Part shown: positions 18,542-27,866 of the stretch, one piece after another
Numbering within the stretch: the first letter of the stretch is position 1
Layout: every line of letters begins with the position of its first letter
Assembly: GCF_025244685.1 (NCBI RefSeq)
Contig: NZ_CP104202.1
Location: forward strand, 1,368,359 to 1,432,358
DNA from: Chlorobaculum sp. MV4-Y
Lineage (GTDB): Bacteria > Bacteroidota > Chlorobiia > Chlorobiales > Chlorobiaceae
DNA: 64,000 nt
Reading direction: 5' to 3'
The notes under the pieces: generated by a model
Told to the model about the DNA's origin: nothing
Database searches by the model: none
The model's input: the letters and a program-made list of their open reading frames with translations, nothing else
Translations under genes and position numbers: made by a program

Positions 18542-19474
18542 ATGAAAAACTATTACCGAGTCATGCTGGGAAAAGGCTGCTCTCATGCTGCTAACTGCTT
18601 CCATGACGGCTGCATTGGAGCCGATTTTACCATCAACGAGGATTTGACCCGAAAATTGCCCGACCAATGGAAAGATTTCAACAAAACCTATATCCCAGTA
18701 TTTCTCTCCAGTAATCCCGCAAAATCAAAAATCAGCGCAGGTCTTGCCTGTGGTGCGCTCTGGACAATTGCAAAAGGCATTAAGCAAGGGGATATTGTCC
18801 TGAGTCCAGACGGCTCAGGCACCTACAGGTTGGGCGAGGGCTTGGGTGATTATTACTACGCAAAAGGCAATTATCTGCCCCATCGCCGAAAGGTGCGCTG
18901 GCTCAATGCCACCATAGACCGTTCGGCAATGAGCGAAGCATTGCAGAACTCTACCGGCTCGATTGGCACTGTCAGTAACATATCCAGCTATCGTGATGAA
19001 ATCGAAAAGCTTATGGCTGATGCAGAAGCTCCGGTTTCGATACTCACGGGTGACAATACCATTGAAGACCCCTACGCCTTCGCAATGGAAAAACATCTCG
19101 AAGCATTTCTTGTGGCGAACTGGAACCAAACTGAGCTCAGCAAAGAGTACTCGATATTTGAAGAAGAGGGTGAGCCTGTTGGACAGCAATATGACACTGA
19201 TGCCGGAACAATCGATATTCTGGCAATCAGCAAAGACAAGAAAAAACTCTTGGTTGTCGAGCTCAAAAAAGGCAGGGTATCAGATGTCGTTGTCGGACAG
19301 GTGCTTCGATACATGGGATACGTAAAAGACCAGATTGCGGAACCGGATCAGACCGTCGAAGGAGCAATCATAGCGATCGATGACGACCAGAAACTCAAAT
19401 GGGCACTAATGTCTGTTCCATCGATAACCTTTTACCGATACCAGATCAGTTTCAAACTTGTCAAAGGTTGTTGA
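18542..19474 (+). CDS. DUF91/NucS-like endonuclease with N-terminal reader-like domain
   Basis: The ATG at 18542 (MKNYYRVMLG) gives 310 residues. The C-terminal half carries a PD-(D/E)XK nuclease core of the DUF91/NucS type: E184 in MEKHLEAFL, D225 in GTIDILAI, E240 and K242 in VVELKKG, and Q253 in VGQVLRYMG. The N-terminal half has an unassigned domain with GDIVLSPDGSGTYRLGE and HRRKVRWLNATIDRS, as in Mrr-like restriction proteins. I infer a single-gene, possibly modification-dependent, restriction or repair nuclease. No methylase or ATPase gene is adjacent, and codon use is less GC-biased than its neighbours, suggesting transfer. Confidence 0.75.
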   Translation: MKNYYRVMLGKGCSHAANCFHDGCIGADFTINEDLTRKLPDQWKDFNKTYIPVFLSSNPAKSKISAGLACGALWTIAKGIKQGDIVLSPDGSGTYRLGEGLGDYYYAKGNYLPHRRKVRWLNATIDRSAMSEALQNSTGSIGTVSNISSYRDEIEKLMADAEAPVSILTGDNTIEDPYAFAMEKHLEAFLVANWNQTELSKEYSIFEEEGEPVGQQYDTDAGTIDILAISKDKKKLLVVELKKGRVSDVVVGQVLRYMGYVKDQIAEPDQTVEGAIIAIDDDQKLKWALMSVPSITFYRYQISFKLVKGC

Positions 19475-19872
19475 TTTATCAACCGAAGCTAATCATTCTA
19501 TTGCAGAGGTGATTTTTACAGAAAAACATGACAAGGAAAAGCACATGAATGGCGTCTTAATTTGTGAAATCAAAGTGAAGACGCCTAGTTGCGGATCCAT
19601 CTAAATGATTAATAGAAAAAAATTTATCGACAGAATCCCGGTTTCTCGATAAAAAAATTGTTGCTTGCAGCAGTTATTTCGAGGTCATAAAAAACGATTA
19701 GTAATTTTTATTTGTACCTGATATATTCGCTTCGTACAAATTCGTATATCGATCGAAAAGTGCCCGTATCGCAAGTACTCAAAAAGTTTACCTTTTCTTT
19801 TTTTTCAATCATCGTGTCACGGTATGAGAACTACATTCGTACCGCGACACAAAATGTAACCATAGTTCGTCT
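19475..19872. other. AT-rich intergenic stretch
   Basis: About 400 bp with no credible gene. It is markedly richer in A and T than the flanks, with runs such as TTTTCTTTTTTTT near 19794-19805 and several TATA-like boxes. I see no tRNA, no clear terminator and no repeat with another part of the window. It separates the nuclease gene from a small hypothetical gene and likely holds that gene's promoter. Confidence 0.6.
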
Positions 19873-20133
19873 ATGACAGTAAGTGTAGCGCAACTCATCC
19901 TCAAGCACATCGAAGAGGATAAATTTCTCGATGCAATCCAGTGTGTGCAGAATGAGATTTTGAAAATTGAAGTGAAACCTGAACTTGTCAGCGCTGACAG
20001 GCGGGAAATCAAAAACCTGACAGCAATCATGGAAAAGCTTAGTGAGGCGGCTATGTTCGGCAGCGAGTGGGATGAGGGACGCCGCGCAAAAAAAGCGGCG
20101 ATCGTCAAACTGCGGAAAGTCAGCGCCACCTGA
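19873..20133 (+). CDS. Small helical hypothetical protein
   Basis: An 86-residue reading frame starting MTVSVAQLILKHIEEDK. It is predicted all-helical and amphipathic, with no membrane segment, no cysteine pairs beyond a single Cys and no recognisable domain. It lies alone between the AT-rich stretch and a perfect inverted repeat. I cannot assign a function; the frame has plausible codon use but could be chance. Confidence 0.45.
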   Translation: MTVSVAQLILKHIEEDKFLDAIQCVQNEILKIEVKPELVSADRREIKNLTAIMEKLSEAAMFGSEWDEGRRAKKAAIVKLRKVSAT

Positions 20134-20228
20134 CGATCTGCAATGCCGAACGCCAATGCCGCGAGTCCCGGTCACACACCTTGTTTAATACTATATCGAA
20201 GAGCATTCTCGGCGAGCATCTCAGCAGT

Positions 20229-20280
20229 ACTGAATTCTGTAATTCGGACAAGAAATAACGACAGAATTACAGAATTCAGT
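20229..20280. repeat. Perfect 17-bp inverted repeat with 18-bp spacer
   Basis: ACTGAATTCTGTAATTC at 20229-20245 is exactly repeated in reverse complement at 20264-20280. It lies between the ends of two convergent genes (plus-strand hypothetical and minus-strand doxX). There is no T tract next to it, so it is not a classical terminator. It could be a bidirectional transcription stop, a protein binding site or a trace of a mobile element. Confidence 0.85.
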
Positions 20281-20304
20281 CAGCAGTTCGTACTTGGCGA
20301 AACC

Positions 20305-20799
20305 TCAGTTCCATTTTCCCATACCTTTAGAGACGCTGTAGCGACCAGCGCCAAGAAAGAAAATGGCGATGGAGCCGAAAAAGTAGAATGCTTGCAGTTC
20401 AAGGGCGTAACCACCGTGCTGATCGAGTGCGGTAAGCTGGCCCATGTGGACGAGCCAGACGGCTACGCCCATGAGAAATGCCTCTATGAGCGCCGCAGGA
20501 CGGGTGTAAATGCCCAACACGATGAGCAGCGGAGCAAACACTTCGCCAACCGGCACGCCCGCAACCAGCCAGACAGGCAGATGCGCAGCCTTGAGTTTGC
20601 CCGCAATGAAGCCGTAGCCGTGAATGAGCTTGTACACGCCGTGAAACAGCATAAGGCCCCCGACGCACAAGCGGATCAGGAGCTTGCCAAGATCGTTGTT
20701 ATTCATGAACCCTCCGGATGAAGTATTGACTCTGCCGCTACTGTTATTGCTTCGGCGGGACTTCTTGCCATTGCTTTTGCTTTTAAAAAATCCGGCCAT
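20305..20799 (-). CDS. DoxX family membrane protein
   Basis: Starting at the ATG at 20799 this is a 164-residue protein. The first ~32 residues are Lys/Ser/Asn-rich; the rest has four transmembrane helices with DoxX hallmarks: [19 protein letters not shown], then [19 protein letters not shown] and [20 protein letters not shown]. DoxX-like proteins are small membrane proteins tied to redox or thiosulfate:quinone chemistry, but the role here is unknown. The ATG overlaps the ribD stop (TGATG). A second ATG at 20706 (MNNNDLGK) would remove the charged leader and is an equally good start. Confidence 0.82.
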   Translation of the reverse strand: MAGFFKSKSNGKKSRRSNNSSGRVNTSSGGFMNNNDLGKLLIRLCVGGLMLFHGVYKLIHGYGFIAGKLKAAHLPVWLVAGVPVGEVFAPLLIVLGIYTRPAALIEAFLMGVAVWLVHMGQLTALDQHGGYALELQAFYFFGSIAIFFLGAGRYSVSKGMGKWN

Positions 20800-21920
20800 C
20801 AACGTACCGGATATACTTCGAGAAGGAGATCTTCGCCAAACCGCTGGATTGCGCTGAAGCTGAGTTTGACAGCGTAATCGGGACGGGCCACGTCGAGCGC
20901 CCCGAAGCTCGCCAGTCCGTCGCCGCCGAACAGCTTGGGAGCGATGAAAATATAGTATTTATCGACGAAACCTGATCTGACCATCGCCGCCGACAACCTG
21001 TTCCCCCCTTCGACCATCACTGAGAGCACCCGGCGTTTGTGCAACTCCGCGAATACCTCCCCGAGATCAAGACTGCCTTCGGCCTCACCGACGGTTGCCA
21101 CCTCGACACCTCGCGCTTCAAGCTGGCTGACAAGAGCGGGATCGGCTTCGTCACGCAGCGCAAAGACGAGCGTTTTCGCCTCGCTGTTGAAAATCCGCGC
21201 TTCGACTGGCACCTGAAGCCGCCGGTCAAGCAGCACCCGAAGCGGCTGACGGCCATCGCACAGGCGGACAGTCAGTTCGGAGTCGTCCGCTATAACGGTC
21301 GAAGCGCCGCACAACACGGCGTCATACACGCTCCGCAGCCGGTGCACCTCGCGACGCGACGCTTCCCCGGTGATCCATTTCGACGCGCCAAGCGAAGTGG
21401 CGATGCGCCCGTCGAGCGTCTGGGCGGTTTTCAGCGCTACGAAGGGGCGGCCCTTGCGATGCGAGGTCATGAACGCCTCGTTGAGCCGCTCGGACTCCGC
21501 TTCGAGCACGCCAACCGTCACCTCGATACCCGCGTCACGCAACTTCGTGATGCCCTTGCCTGCCACCTTTTCGTGCGGATCAAGGCAACCGACAACCACG
21601 CGCGGTATGCGCTTTTCGATGATCAGGTCAGCACACGGCGGCGTCTTGCCGTAGTGGGAACACGGCTCCAGATTAACGTAAAGCGTCGATTCCCGGAGCA
21701 GCGCTTCGTCCTCGACCGATGCGATGGCGTTGACCTCGGCGTGCGGTCCGCCGTACTGCCGGTGCCACCCCTCGCCGATGACGCGCCCGTCATGCACGAC
21801 CACCGAACCGACCATCGGATTCGGGCTCACGCTGCCCGCGCCGCGCTCGGCCAGTTCAAGGCATCGCCGCATGTAAGTTTCATCCTCCAGACGCGCCGCC
21901 ACTATCGGATTCGTCACCAT
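20799..21920 (-). CDS. ribD: Bifunctional riboflavin deaminase/reductase
   Basis: Two domains are clear. Residues ~10-150 form the zinc deaminase with H60/E62 (GPHAEVNAI), C87 ([12 protein letters not shown]) and C96. Residues ~155-370 form the reductase with [14 protein letters not shown] and VMVEGGNRL. RibD deaminates and then reduces the first pyrimidine intermediates of riboflavin synthesis. The start at 21920 is preferred because GGAAAG lies six bases upstream; an ATG at 21926 is the alternative. It lies between the dCMP deaminase and doxX genes on one strand. Confidence 0.93.
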   Translation of the reverse strand: MVTNPIVAARLEDETYMRRCLELAERGAGSVSPNPMVGSVVVHDGRVIGEGWHRQYGGPHAEVNAIASVEDEALLRESTLYVNLEPCSHYGKTPPCADLIIEKRIPRVVVGCLDPHEKVAGKGITKLRDAGIEVTVGVLEAESERLNEAFMTSHRKGRPFVALKTAQTLDGRIATSLGASKWITGEASRREVHRLRSVYDAVLCGASTVIADDSELTVRLCDGRQPLRVLLDRRLQVPVEARIFNSEAKTLVFALRDEADPALVSQLEARGVEVATVGEAEGSLDLGEVFAELHKRRVLSVMVEGGNRLSAAMVRSGFVDKYYIFIAPKLFGGDGLASFGALDVARPDYAVKLSFSAIQRFGEDLLLEVYPVR

Positions 21921-21934
21921 TCCCATCTTTCCAA

Positions 21935-22459
21935 TTAACAGTTTACGGCGTTGACCTGCACCAGCTTGATGCCCGACAAACGCAGCAGTTCGGCGATGTG
22001 CTCGATCTTGTAGGGCTTGTCGTAGTAGATGGTTTTGATGCCCACGTTGATAAGCACCTTCAGGCAATGAATGCATGGACTGGCAGTGATGTAAATATCT
22101 GCATCCTTGATCGATACGCCGTGCTTGGCCGCCTGTGCGATGGCGTTGATCTCGGCGTGAATCGTGTTGACGCAGTTCTCCTCGACCGTGCCGTCGGGGT
22201 GGGTGCTGCGGTAGATTTTGCAGTTGGTCTCGTTGCAGTGTGGCAGGCCAGAGGGTGCACCGTTGTAACCGGTCGAGAGAATGTTGTTGTCACGCACGAT
22301 CACGGCGCCGATATGCCCCCGGGTACAGGTCGCCCGGCGTGAAATGAGGTGCGCGACGCACATGAAATATTCGTGCCACCCGAGCCGCTTTTCTGCCCCA
22401 TCGCTATCGTGCTGACCAGACGATCCGCAGCAGCAACCACTTTTGCTTTCTTCCTGCAT
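21935..22459 (-). CDS. dCMP/cytidine deaminase family protein with Cys-rich N-terminus
   Basis: The ATG at 22459 ([12 protein letters not shown]) gives 174 residues. The deaminase zinc site is HAEINAI (residues 101-107) with the PCIHC motif (C129, C132), and [11 protein letters not shown] and [10 protein letters not shown] match ComEB/dCMP deaminases, which feed dUMP to thymidylate synthesis. The N-terminal ~25 residues carry three consecutive cysteines (C9-C11) in a Gly/Ser/Asp setting that is not part of the family core. The gene heads a minus-strand cluster with ribD and doxX and is divergent from the rqcH gene. Confidence 0.9.
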   Translation of the reverse strand: MQEESKSGCCCGSSGQHDSDGAEKRLGWHEYFMCVAHLISRRATCTRGHIGAVIVRDNNILSTGYNGAPSGLPHCNETNCKIYRSTHPDGTVEENCVNTIHAEINAIAQAAKHGVSIKDADIYITASPCIHCLKVLINVGIKTIYYDKPYKIEHIAELLRLSGIKLVQVNAVNC

Positions 22460-22528
22460 TGCTATCTTGTGTTTAGATTGTTTCAGGAAAATAGAGGAAA
22501 GAAAGCGCCTTCGCAACCATTCCAGCCC

Positions 22529-24157
22529 ATGCTCCGCAACTACTTCACGCTTTATCACGCAGCCGCTGAGCTGCACGAACAGCTTGCGGGCGGCTACCTC
22601 TTTGAAATCCATTCGCAGCAGAAAAACGAACTCACCCTCGCCTTCGTCACGCCGGAGGGCGAGCATCTGCAACTCATCGTCACGGTCCGATCCCCACATT
22701 TCTCGCTCTACACGCGCGAGGGGCTGAACCGCAAAAACCGCAACACGGCGGGTATCATGACCGTGATAAACGAACGGCAGGTGGCTGGCGTGGCGATCTC
22801 GCCCGCCGACCGGCAAATCAACTTTTTTCTCGACGACGGCCACACGCTCGTGCTGCGAATGTTCAGCGCCGAAACCAACATGCTGCTCGTGCGCAACGGC
22901 GTAATCGTGGATGCCTTCAAGGACAAGCGAAAGCTCGAAAACACACCGTTCGGGGAAACGACTGCCGAAACGCCGTATTTCCGGGCGCTGGAACAGCTCG
23001 CCTCCGCCCCGGCGCTTTTCCGGCAAAAGCTCGAAGAGAGCGACAGAACGAAACAGCTCGACCGGCGGCTGCTCGCGATGCTGCCCGGCTTCGACCGCAA
23101 GCTCGTCCGTCGGCTTCTGGCGACTGCCGAGGGCGAAGCGCCCGAACAACTCCACGAAGCGTTCGTCGCCCTCTTCTACGACCTCGCCTCGCCAACGCCG
23201 TGCGTCATCGAAAACCCTGGAGAGCCGCCCACCTTCTCGCTCTTCGCTCCGGCGGAGAAGGACGAGGCGAGGACCTTTGAGAGCGTTATCGACGCCTTGA
23301 ATCACTACAGCCGCAAGATGTACCGTTACCTGCACTTGCGGGAACGCGCCGTCGCGATGCGGCGGGAACTGACGGCGAAAATCGGCAAGCTCGAAAAGGA
23401 GCTAAACGCCAGCGCCGGGCACGATCCGGAGGAAGTTTCGCAGCGCAACGAGCGTTACGGCCACCTGCTCACCGGCATGATCGGCACCGCCGAGCCTTCG
23501 AGCAATACGATCGCAGTGCCGAATTTTTTCGACCCCGGCTCGCCCGACGTGACGATTCCAGTCAAAAAGGGACTCAACCTCCAGGAGAACGCCACGTGGC
23601 ACTTCACGCAAGCGACGAAAAATCGCAAAAAAGCCGAGATGCAAAAGCTCCGCCACGCGGAACTCCGCACGGAACTGGACACGCTTCGCAAAAAACTCGC
23701 AAGGCTCGACGAAGCCGACTCCCCCGACCAATTGCAGCAAGCACTCGAGGCGAGATCACCCTCTGGCAAGACCGCGTCCGGAAAAAACCGGAAAGAGAAG
23801 GAGAAGACGCCGCCGTTCAGGACGATACCGATCAGCGACAGAATCACCCTCTACATCGGAAAAAATTCCGCGAACAACGAGAAACTCACCTTCGACTTCG
23901 CCAAACCTGACGACATCTGGCTTCATGCCAGAGGCGCGTCAGGCTCGCACTGCGTGCTCAAGGGCGCAGCCATGCACAACACCTCGGAGATCCGCCGCGC
24001 CGCCGAAATCGCCGCCTGGCACTCGGCGGCCAAGCACTCCGAATTGGTGCCGGTCATCTGCACACAAAAAAAATACCTCAAAAAAGACCGCAAAACCCCC
24101 GGCAACGTCATCATCGAACGGGAGCAGGTGTTCATGGTCAAGCCGATAAAGGAATGA
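22529..24157 (+). CDS. rqcH: NFACT-family protein (RqcH/Rqc2 homologue)
   Basis: The ATG at 22529 ([15 protein letters not shown]) gives 542 residues. An NFACT-N domain (about 1-190) and a helix-hairpin-helix like segment ([14 protein letters not shown]) precede a long coiled coil (residues ~250-420) and the NFACT-R domain: [40 protein letters not shown]. Members bind stalled 60S/50S-tRNA complexes and add alanine tails in ribosome rescue. The old name is fibronectin-binding protein. The Lys-rich stretch near residues 415-430 is linker-like. Confidence 0.88.
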   Translation: MLRNYFTLYHAAAELHEQLAGGYLFEIHSQQKNELTLAFVTPEGEHLQLIVTVRSPHFSLYTREGLNRKNRNTAGIMTVINERQVAGVAISPADRQINFFLDDGHTLVLRMFSAETNMLLVRNGVIVDAFKDKRKLENTPFGETTAETPYFRALEQLASAPALFRQKLEESDRTKQLDRRLLAMLPGFDRKLVRRLLATAEGEAPEQLHEAFVALFYDLASPTPCVIENPGEPPTFSLFAPAEKDEARTFESVIDALNHYSRKMYRYLHLRERAVAMRRELTAKIGKLEKELNASAGHDPEEVSQRNERYGHLLTGMIGTAEPSSNTIAVPNFFDPGSPDVTIPVKKGLNLQENATWHFTQATKNRKKAEMQKLRHAELRTELDTLRKKLARLDEADSPDQLQQALEARSPSGKTASGKNRKEKEKTPPFRTIPISDRITLYIGKNSANNEKLTFDFAKPDDIWLHARGASGSHCVLKGAAMHNTSEIRRAAEIAAWHSAAKHSELVPVICTQKKYLKKDRKTPGNVIIEREQVFMVKPIKE

Positions 24158-24245
24158 TGAATGATGAATTGAAAAAAGCGAGGGAAATCCTTTTTCACTT
24201 TTTAATCCCAAAAGTCCCAATTTTCCTAACTCTTTCCCTATTCCC

Positions 24246-24602
24246 ATGAAAACACACAAGCTCGTGATGCCGGAACACCTCAACCATTACGGTTTCCTGT
24301 TCGGCGGCAATCTGCTCAAATGGATCGACGAGGTCAGCTATATCGCCGTGACGCTCGACTACCCCGGCTGCAACTTCGTCACGGTTGGCATGGACAACAT
24401 CAAGTTCAAGAAAAGCATCCGGCAGGGCACCATTCTCTGCTTCGAGTCGAAGAAGAACCATGTCGGCACCACCTCGGTGGAATATATCGTGGATGTGACC
24501 CGGGAGGAGATCACCACCGGTAGCAGAGAGCTGGTGTTCACCACTCGGATAACCTTTGTCAGCGTAGATGAAAACGGCAGGAAAAAGCCTATTCCGTCCT
24601 GA
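24246..24602 (+). CDS. Acyl-CoA thioesterase (hotdog fold, YciA type)
   Basis: A 118-residue hotdog-fold protein with the family motif [25 protein letters not shown] (N/D pair in the catalytic helix) followed by [17 protein letters not shown]. This group hydrolyses short and medium acyl-CoAs. The length is a little short but complete. It follows rqcH by 88 bp and is probably the last gene of that transcript; a GC hairpin lies right after the stop. Confidence 0.88.
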   Translation: MKTHKLVMPEHLNHYGFLFGGNLLKWIDEVSYIAVTLDYPGCNFVTVGMDNIKFKKSIRQGTILCFESKKNHVGTTSVEYIVDVTREEITTGSRELVFTTRITFVSVDENGRKKPIPS

Positions 24603-24614
24603 TGAAAATGAAAC

Positions 24615-24634
24615 GGGCCGCGTTGAAGCGGCCC
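24615..24634. terminator. GC-rich hairpin between convergent genes
   Basis: A perfect 7-bp stem GGGCCGC/GCGGCCC with a 6-nt loop lies between the stop codons of the thioesterase (plus) and DUF1634 (minus) genes. Neither side has a strong T tract, so it may end transcription only weakly in both directions. Confidence 0.5.
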
Positions 24635-24655
24635 TGAAACAAGCGTGCAGCGAAT

Positions 24656-25048
24656 TTAAAACTTGCCGCCTAAAAGACTGAAGAGAAGAAAAAGAAAAAC
24701 GAGCGAGGAGACGCCCACATAGAGCTTGTCCTTTTCCTCCCAGAAAGCGAAAACAGTAAACAGCACGTTGGCAACCGGCGTCAGAATAAGCAGGAGCAAG
24801 CCAAGCTGGATGATGGCCCGCTTCTGGAATGTCATCAGACCATGAATGACTCCCGGAATAGTGCGCAATGGCGATGAGGAGCCGTGAAAAATATGATATT
24901 CGGGCAGTTCGCCGCCGTGGTGAACCAGGAAAAGGATGCCGCCGACCAGCACGATCGATGCAGCAAGAAGCACGCCAACACGCAGAAGATTGCCGATAAC
25001 GCCCTTCATGCGCAGATCGTTCATTTCGGGTTTGGGGTGTGCGTTCAT
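24656..25048 (-). CDS. DUF1634 membrane protein
   Basis: A 130-residue protein from the ATG at 25048 (MNAHPKPEMNDLR) with three transmembrane helices, including RVGVLLAASIVLVGGILFLV and RAIIQLGLLLLILTPVANVLFTV. This matches DUF1634, whose genes are usually found next to TauE/SafE-type exporters. It starts 2 bp after the TauE stop, and the strong GGGAGG ribosome binding site lies inside the TauE end, so it is translationally linked. It may be an accessory subunit of the exporter (inference). Confidence 0.85.
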   Translation of the reverse strand: MNAHPKPEMNDLRMKGVIGNLLRVGVLLAASIVLVGGILFLVHHGGELPEYHIFHGSSSPLRTIPGVIHGLMTFQKRAIIQLGLLLLILTPVANVLFTVFAFWEEKDKLYVGVSSLVFLFLLFSLLGGKF

Positions 25049-25050
25049 CT

Positions 25051-25886
25051 TCAGATCCTCCCGGTTATGCCGTTGAAAATCATTTCGAGGCCGAGCGCGA
25101 AAATCACCACCCCGAAAATAATGCGCAGCCATTTCGTTTTGGCGACCATCAAGAGTTTTGCACCGATAAACGAACCGGCAAGAATACCGAGCATGACCGG
25201 AAAAGTCAGCCCCGCATTGATATAGCCGCGCTGAAAATAGACGCCGGCGCTGGCGGCGGCGGTCACACCGATCATGAAGTTGCTCGTCGTGCTGGAAACC
25301 TTGAAGGGCAGGCGCATAGCGTGATCCATCGCGAGCACCTTGACCGCGCCCGAGCCGATGCCAAGCAGGCCGGAAAGAATTCCCGCAAGCCACATCAGGC
25401 CGAAGCCTGCACCGACGTTGTGCACGCTGTAGTGCTTGACGCCTTCTTCGGTAGGATAGCTGCTGTTCAGTTTGAACTTTGTCGCCAGCGGATCGGGGTT
25501 GACATCATCGGAGTGATCCTCTTTGGCCTTGGTTGACAGGTATGCCGAATAGAGGAGCACGAGACCGAAAATAATGGCGATGATATTGGTCGCAAGCATA
25601 CCGGCAAGAAATGCGCCGACCAGAGCGCCGATGGTGGTGGCCACTTCGAGGAACAAACCGATGCGAATATTCGAAAACCCCCCTTGACGTAGGCTGCAGC
25701 AGCGCCAGATGAGGTCGCGATGACGGCGACCAGCGAGGTCCCGACGGCATAGCGCAGATCGATGCCAAGTCCAATTGTGAGCAACGGCACGATGACCACT
25801 CCACCGCCGAGTCCTGTCAGCGAGCCGAGCATTCCTGCGAACAGGGCCCCGACGCCAACAATCAGTGACAATTCGAGATTATTCAT
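25051..25886 (-). pseudogene. TauE/SafE sulfite exporter family permease, frameshifted
   Basis: The N-terminal half (from ATG 25886, MNNLELSLIVGVGALFAGM; GLGGGVVIVPLL) and the C-terminal half (LEVATTIGALVGAFLAGM, then GAGFGLMWLAGILSGLLGIGSG) are in different frames. They join at a homopolymer tract near 25676-25684, where the minus strand reads six G then four T. One extra G or T restores VKGGFSNIRIGLFLEVA and a 278-residue protein of normal length. As read, translation stops after ~139 residues. The options are a true mutation, slippage-based phase variation or a sequence error. Intact members export sulfite or related anions. Confidence 0.85.
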
Positions 25887-26233
25887 AGAATTGATACTAA
25901 TGATGGATGAAAAACAAGGGGTAACTGACAAACTATAAGAGATGCGGGAACAACAAAAGATGGAGAAACAAAGAGGACGGATGAAGATTTGACAGGGTCT
26001 GGGATGTCGGGCATTAATCTGAAACCTAATACTTAAATCACATGCTTCTTAATTTTAATCATATAACAATATATTTTTATTCTTTTTTTTCACAAGAATC
26101 AGAGTTAAAAAACAAAGAAAAAATTTTGGCAACTACCGGTCACGGAGTCCGGCAACGACCTGAATCTTTTCACCTCGCAATTATGGACTGAACTCCAAGT
26201 CAAGCAGGCGAACTGGCCGGTGCATGGGTCAAT
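25887..26233. other. AT-rich intergenic region between tauE and lptF/G
   Basis: Roughly 350 bp. The part from 26030 to 26125 is strongly AT-rich, with stretches such as ATATATTTTTATTC, and may hold the promoter of the tauE-DUF1634 pair. No hairpin with a T tract and no RNA gene is evident. From 26128 the composition returns to GC-rich, but I find no supported gene. Confidence 0.5.
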
Positions 26234-27562
26234 TCACCGCCCCGAATCGCTGGCCGAGCTACTCAGACGGTACATCATGAACAGACCGGTAACTGCCAGT
26301 ACGACATTGGGCAGCCAGACCGAGATAGCCGGTAACAGCAGACCTCGTTCGGCGATCTTCTCCCCGCCGATCAACAGCACCCAGTAGAGCACGAAAAAGA
26401 AAAGCGACAGCGCCGCACCCGCACCGAATCCGCCGCGCCGCGCCATAACGCCAAGCGGTGCGCCAACTACGGCAAACACCAGGCAGGCAAAGGCCAGCGA
26501 ATATTTCTTGTGATACTCGATCATGTAGTCGCTGAACGCTTTCCGGTTTTGCTGCATCTGCTCGATGCGTAACGACACATTTCCAATCATCGTATCGACA
26601 AATTCGATGGCACGGCCAGTCACAGCTGGCGGCAACGTTGATGGCGATAACAAGGCGTCCGCATCACTTCGGTTACGAATCGCCGCCACATCTTTTTTCA
26701 ACTGCGCTATCTCCTTGTCGATAGAGCTCTCTGCAACCCGGCCTTTCAGACGAAACTCCCTGGCTATAGACAAGAGATCAGCCGCCGACAGCTCCTTGCC
26801 ACCCCGACGCCGGTTCCCGTCATCGGTGCGTTCGAAGCCATATCCGGTCGCGTCGAAAACATAACGGTTTTTGGCGAAAACCATTTTCCTGTACCTATCC
26901 ATCGCCGGCAGAGAAAGTTCGTGAATCTGACCATCTTCGAGAGTCAGCACGAGATGACTGTAATCGTGCGAAAACTGGATACGCCCCCTTGCCGCCATGA
27001 TCACGGTGCGAACATCCGGCCTTCCGCGATCGTAGAGCACGATATCACGAAGCTCTCCAGTTTCGTTGTCAATATCCCGCACCATAATGGAGTAGCCCTG
27101 AATCACATCGGAAAAGGCGTTCTTGTCAATACCGAGACCAGGTTTCATGCGGGTTATATCGGCAAACAGGGCATTGGCCTTGTAATTAGCCTCAGGCATC
27201 AGAACGTTGTTGAAGCGCTCCATCATAAGCGACAAGGCAAGCGCGGCGAGCAGCACTGGCGCAACAAGCCTATAAATCGAAATGCCGCCTGAGCGCATCA
27301 CCGTCAACTCCGAGCTGTTGGTCAGGGAACTGAAGGCCATGACTGTCGAAACCAGCACTGCCATCGGCACAGCCAGCCCAACCATCCAGGCCGACTGCAG
27401 CGCCACCACTTCGAGTATGATTCTGAAATCGAGCCCCTTGCCTATCAGGCGTTCAAGAAACTGAGTAAGAAAGGAGAGAATGAACACAAACATGATCGTT
27501 ACAAACGCGAAAAAAAAGGTGCCAAGATGCTCCTTCAGAATGTATCGATCGAAAATTTTCAT
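26234..27562 (-). CDS. LptF/LptG family permease (YjgP/YjgQ)
   Basis: A 442-residue protein with six transmembrane helices, three at each end, around a periplasmic beta-rich domain (about residues 130-320). The N-terminus MKIFDRYILKEHLGTFFFAF and the C-terminal SLAFACLVFAVVGAPLGVMARRGG are typical. LptF and LptG form the inner-membrane ring of the ABC system that extracts lipopolysaccharide and passes it to LptA. No second copy or LptB is in this window, so I do not choose between F and G. Confidence 0.9.
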   Translation of the reverse strand: MKIFDRYILKEHLGTFFFAFVTIMFVFILSFLTQFLERLIGKGLDFRIILEVVALQSAWMVGLAVPMAVLVSTVMAFSSLTNSSELTVMRSGGISIYRLVAPVLLAALALSLMMERFNNVLMPEANYKANALFADITRMKPGLGIDKNAFSDVIQGYSIMVRDIDNETGELRDIVLYDRGRPDVRTVIMAARGRIQFSHDYSHLVLTLEDGQIHELSLPAMDRYRKMVFAKNRYVFDATGYGFERTDDGNRRRGGKELSAADLLSIAREFRLKGRVAESSIDKEIAQLKKDVAAIRNRSDADALLSPSTLPPAVTGRAIEFVDTMIGNVSLRIEQMQQNRKAFSDYMIEYHKKYSLAFACLVFAVVGAPLGVMARRGGFGAGAALSLFFFVLYWVLLIGGEKIAERGLLLPAISVWLPNVVLAVTGLFMMYRLSSSASDSGR

Positions 27563-27866
27563 TAAATGTTTGTTAAACCGTTACTCGCCAAGACCTCTTT
27601 CCCGCAAGGCGAACCGCTCACAATATACAGCAGTACGATTTTTCTGCAATAGCGGCCACCGGGCGAACCAGAAGGCATCCGGCAACGCAAAGCTTTGCGC
27701 ACTGAAGAACCTTGAGTAGATTACGTATAAAAGAGCACATATCTTCATGCCGTCAGCACGAGATGGTTTCCATGGCACCGGCTGGTATCATCAGAACTGA
27801 GGATATGTGTTTTCTTCCTGATTACGGTCATCGGCAGAATTAAACAAAAAAAACAGGAGAGGAACC
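27563..27866. other. Intergenic region between divergent lptF/G and a membrane protein gene
   Basis: About 300 bp without a supported gene. It should contain the divergent promoters. A purine-rich AACAGGAGAGG ribosome binding site sits just before the ATG at 27867. I see no conserved structure. Confidence 0.5.

Noticed and set aside
26128-26233. Protein-like plus-strand translation upstream of the lptF/G stop
   Set aside because: A short stretch reads like protein, but it has no start, no family match and runs antisense into lptF/G.
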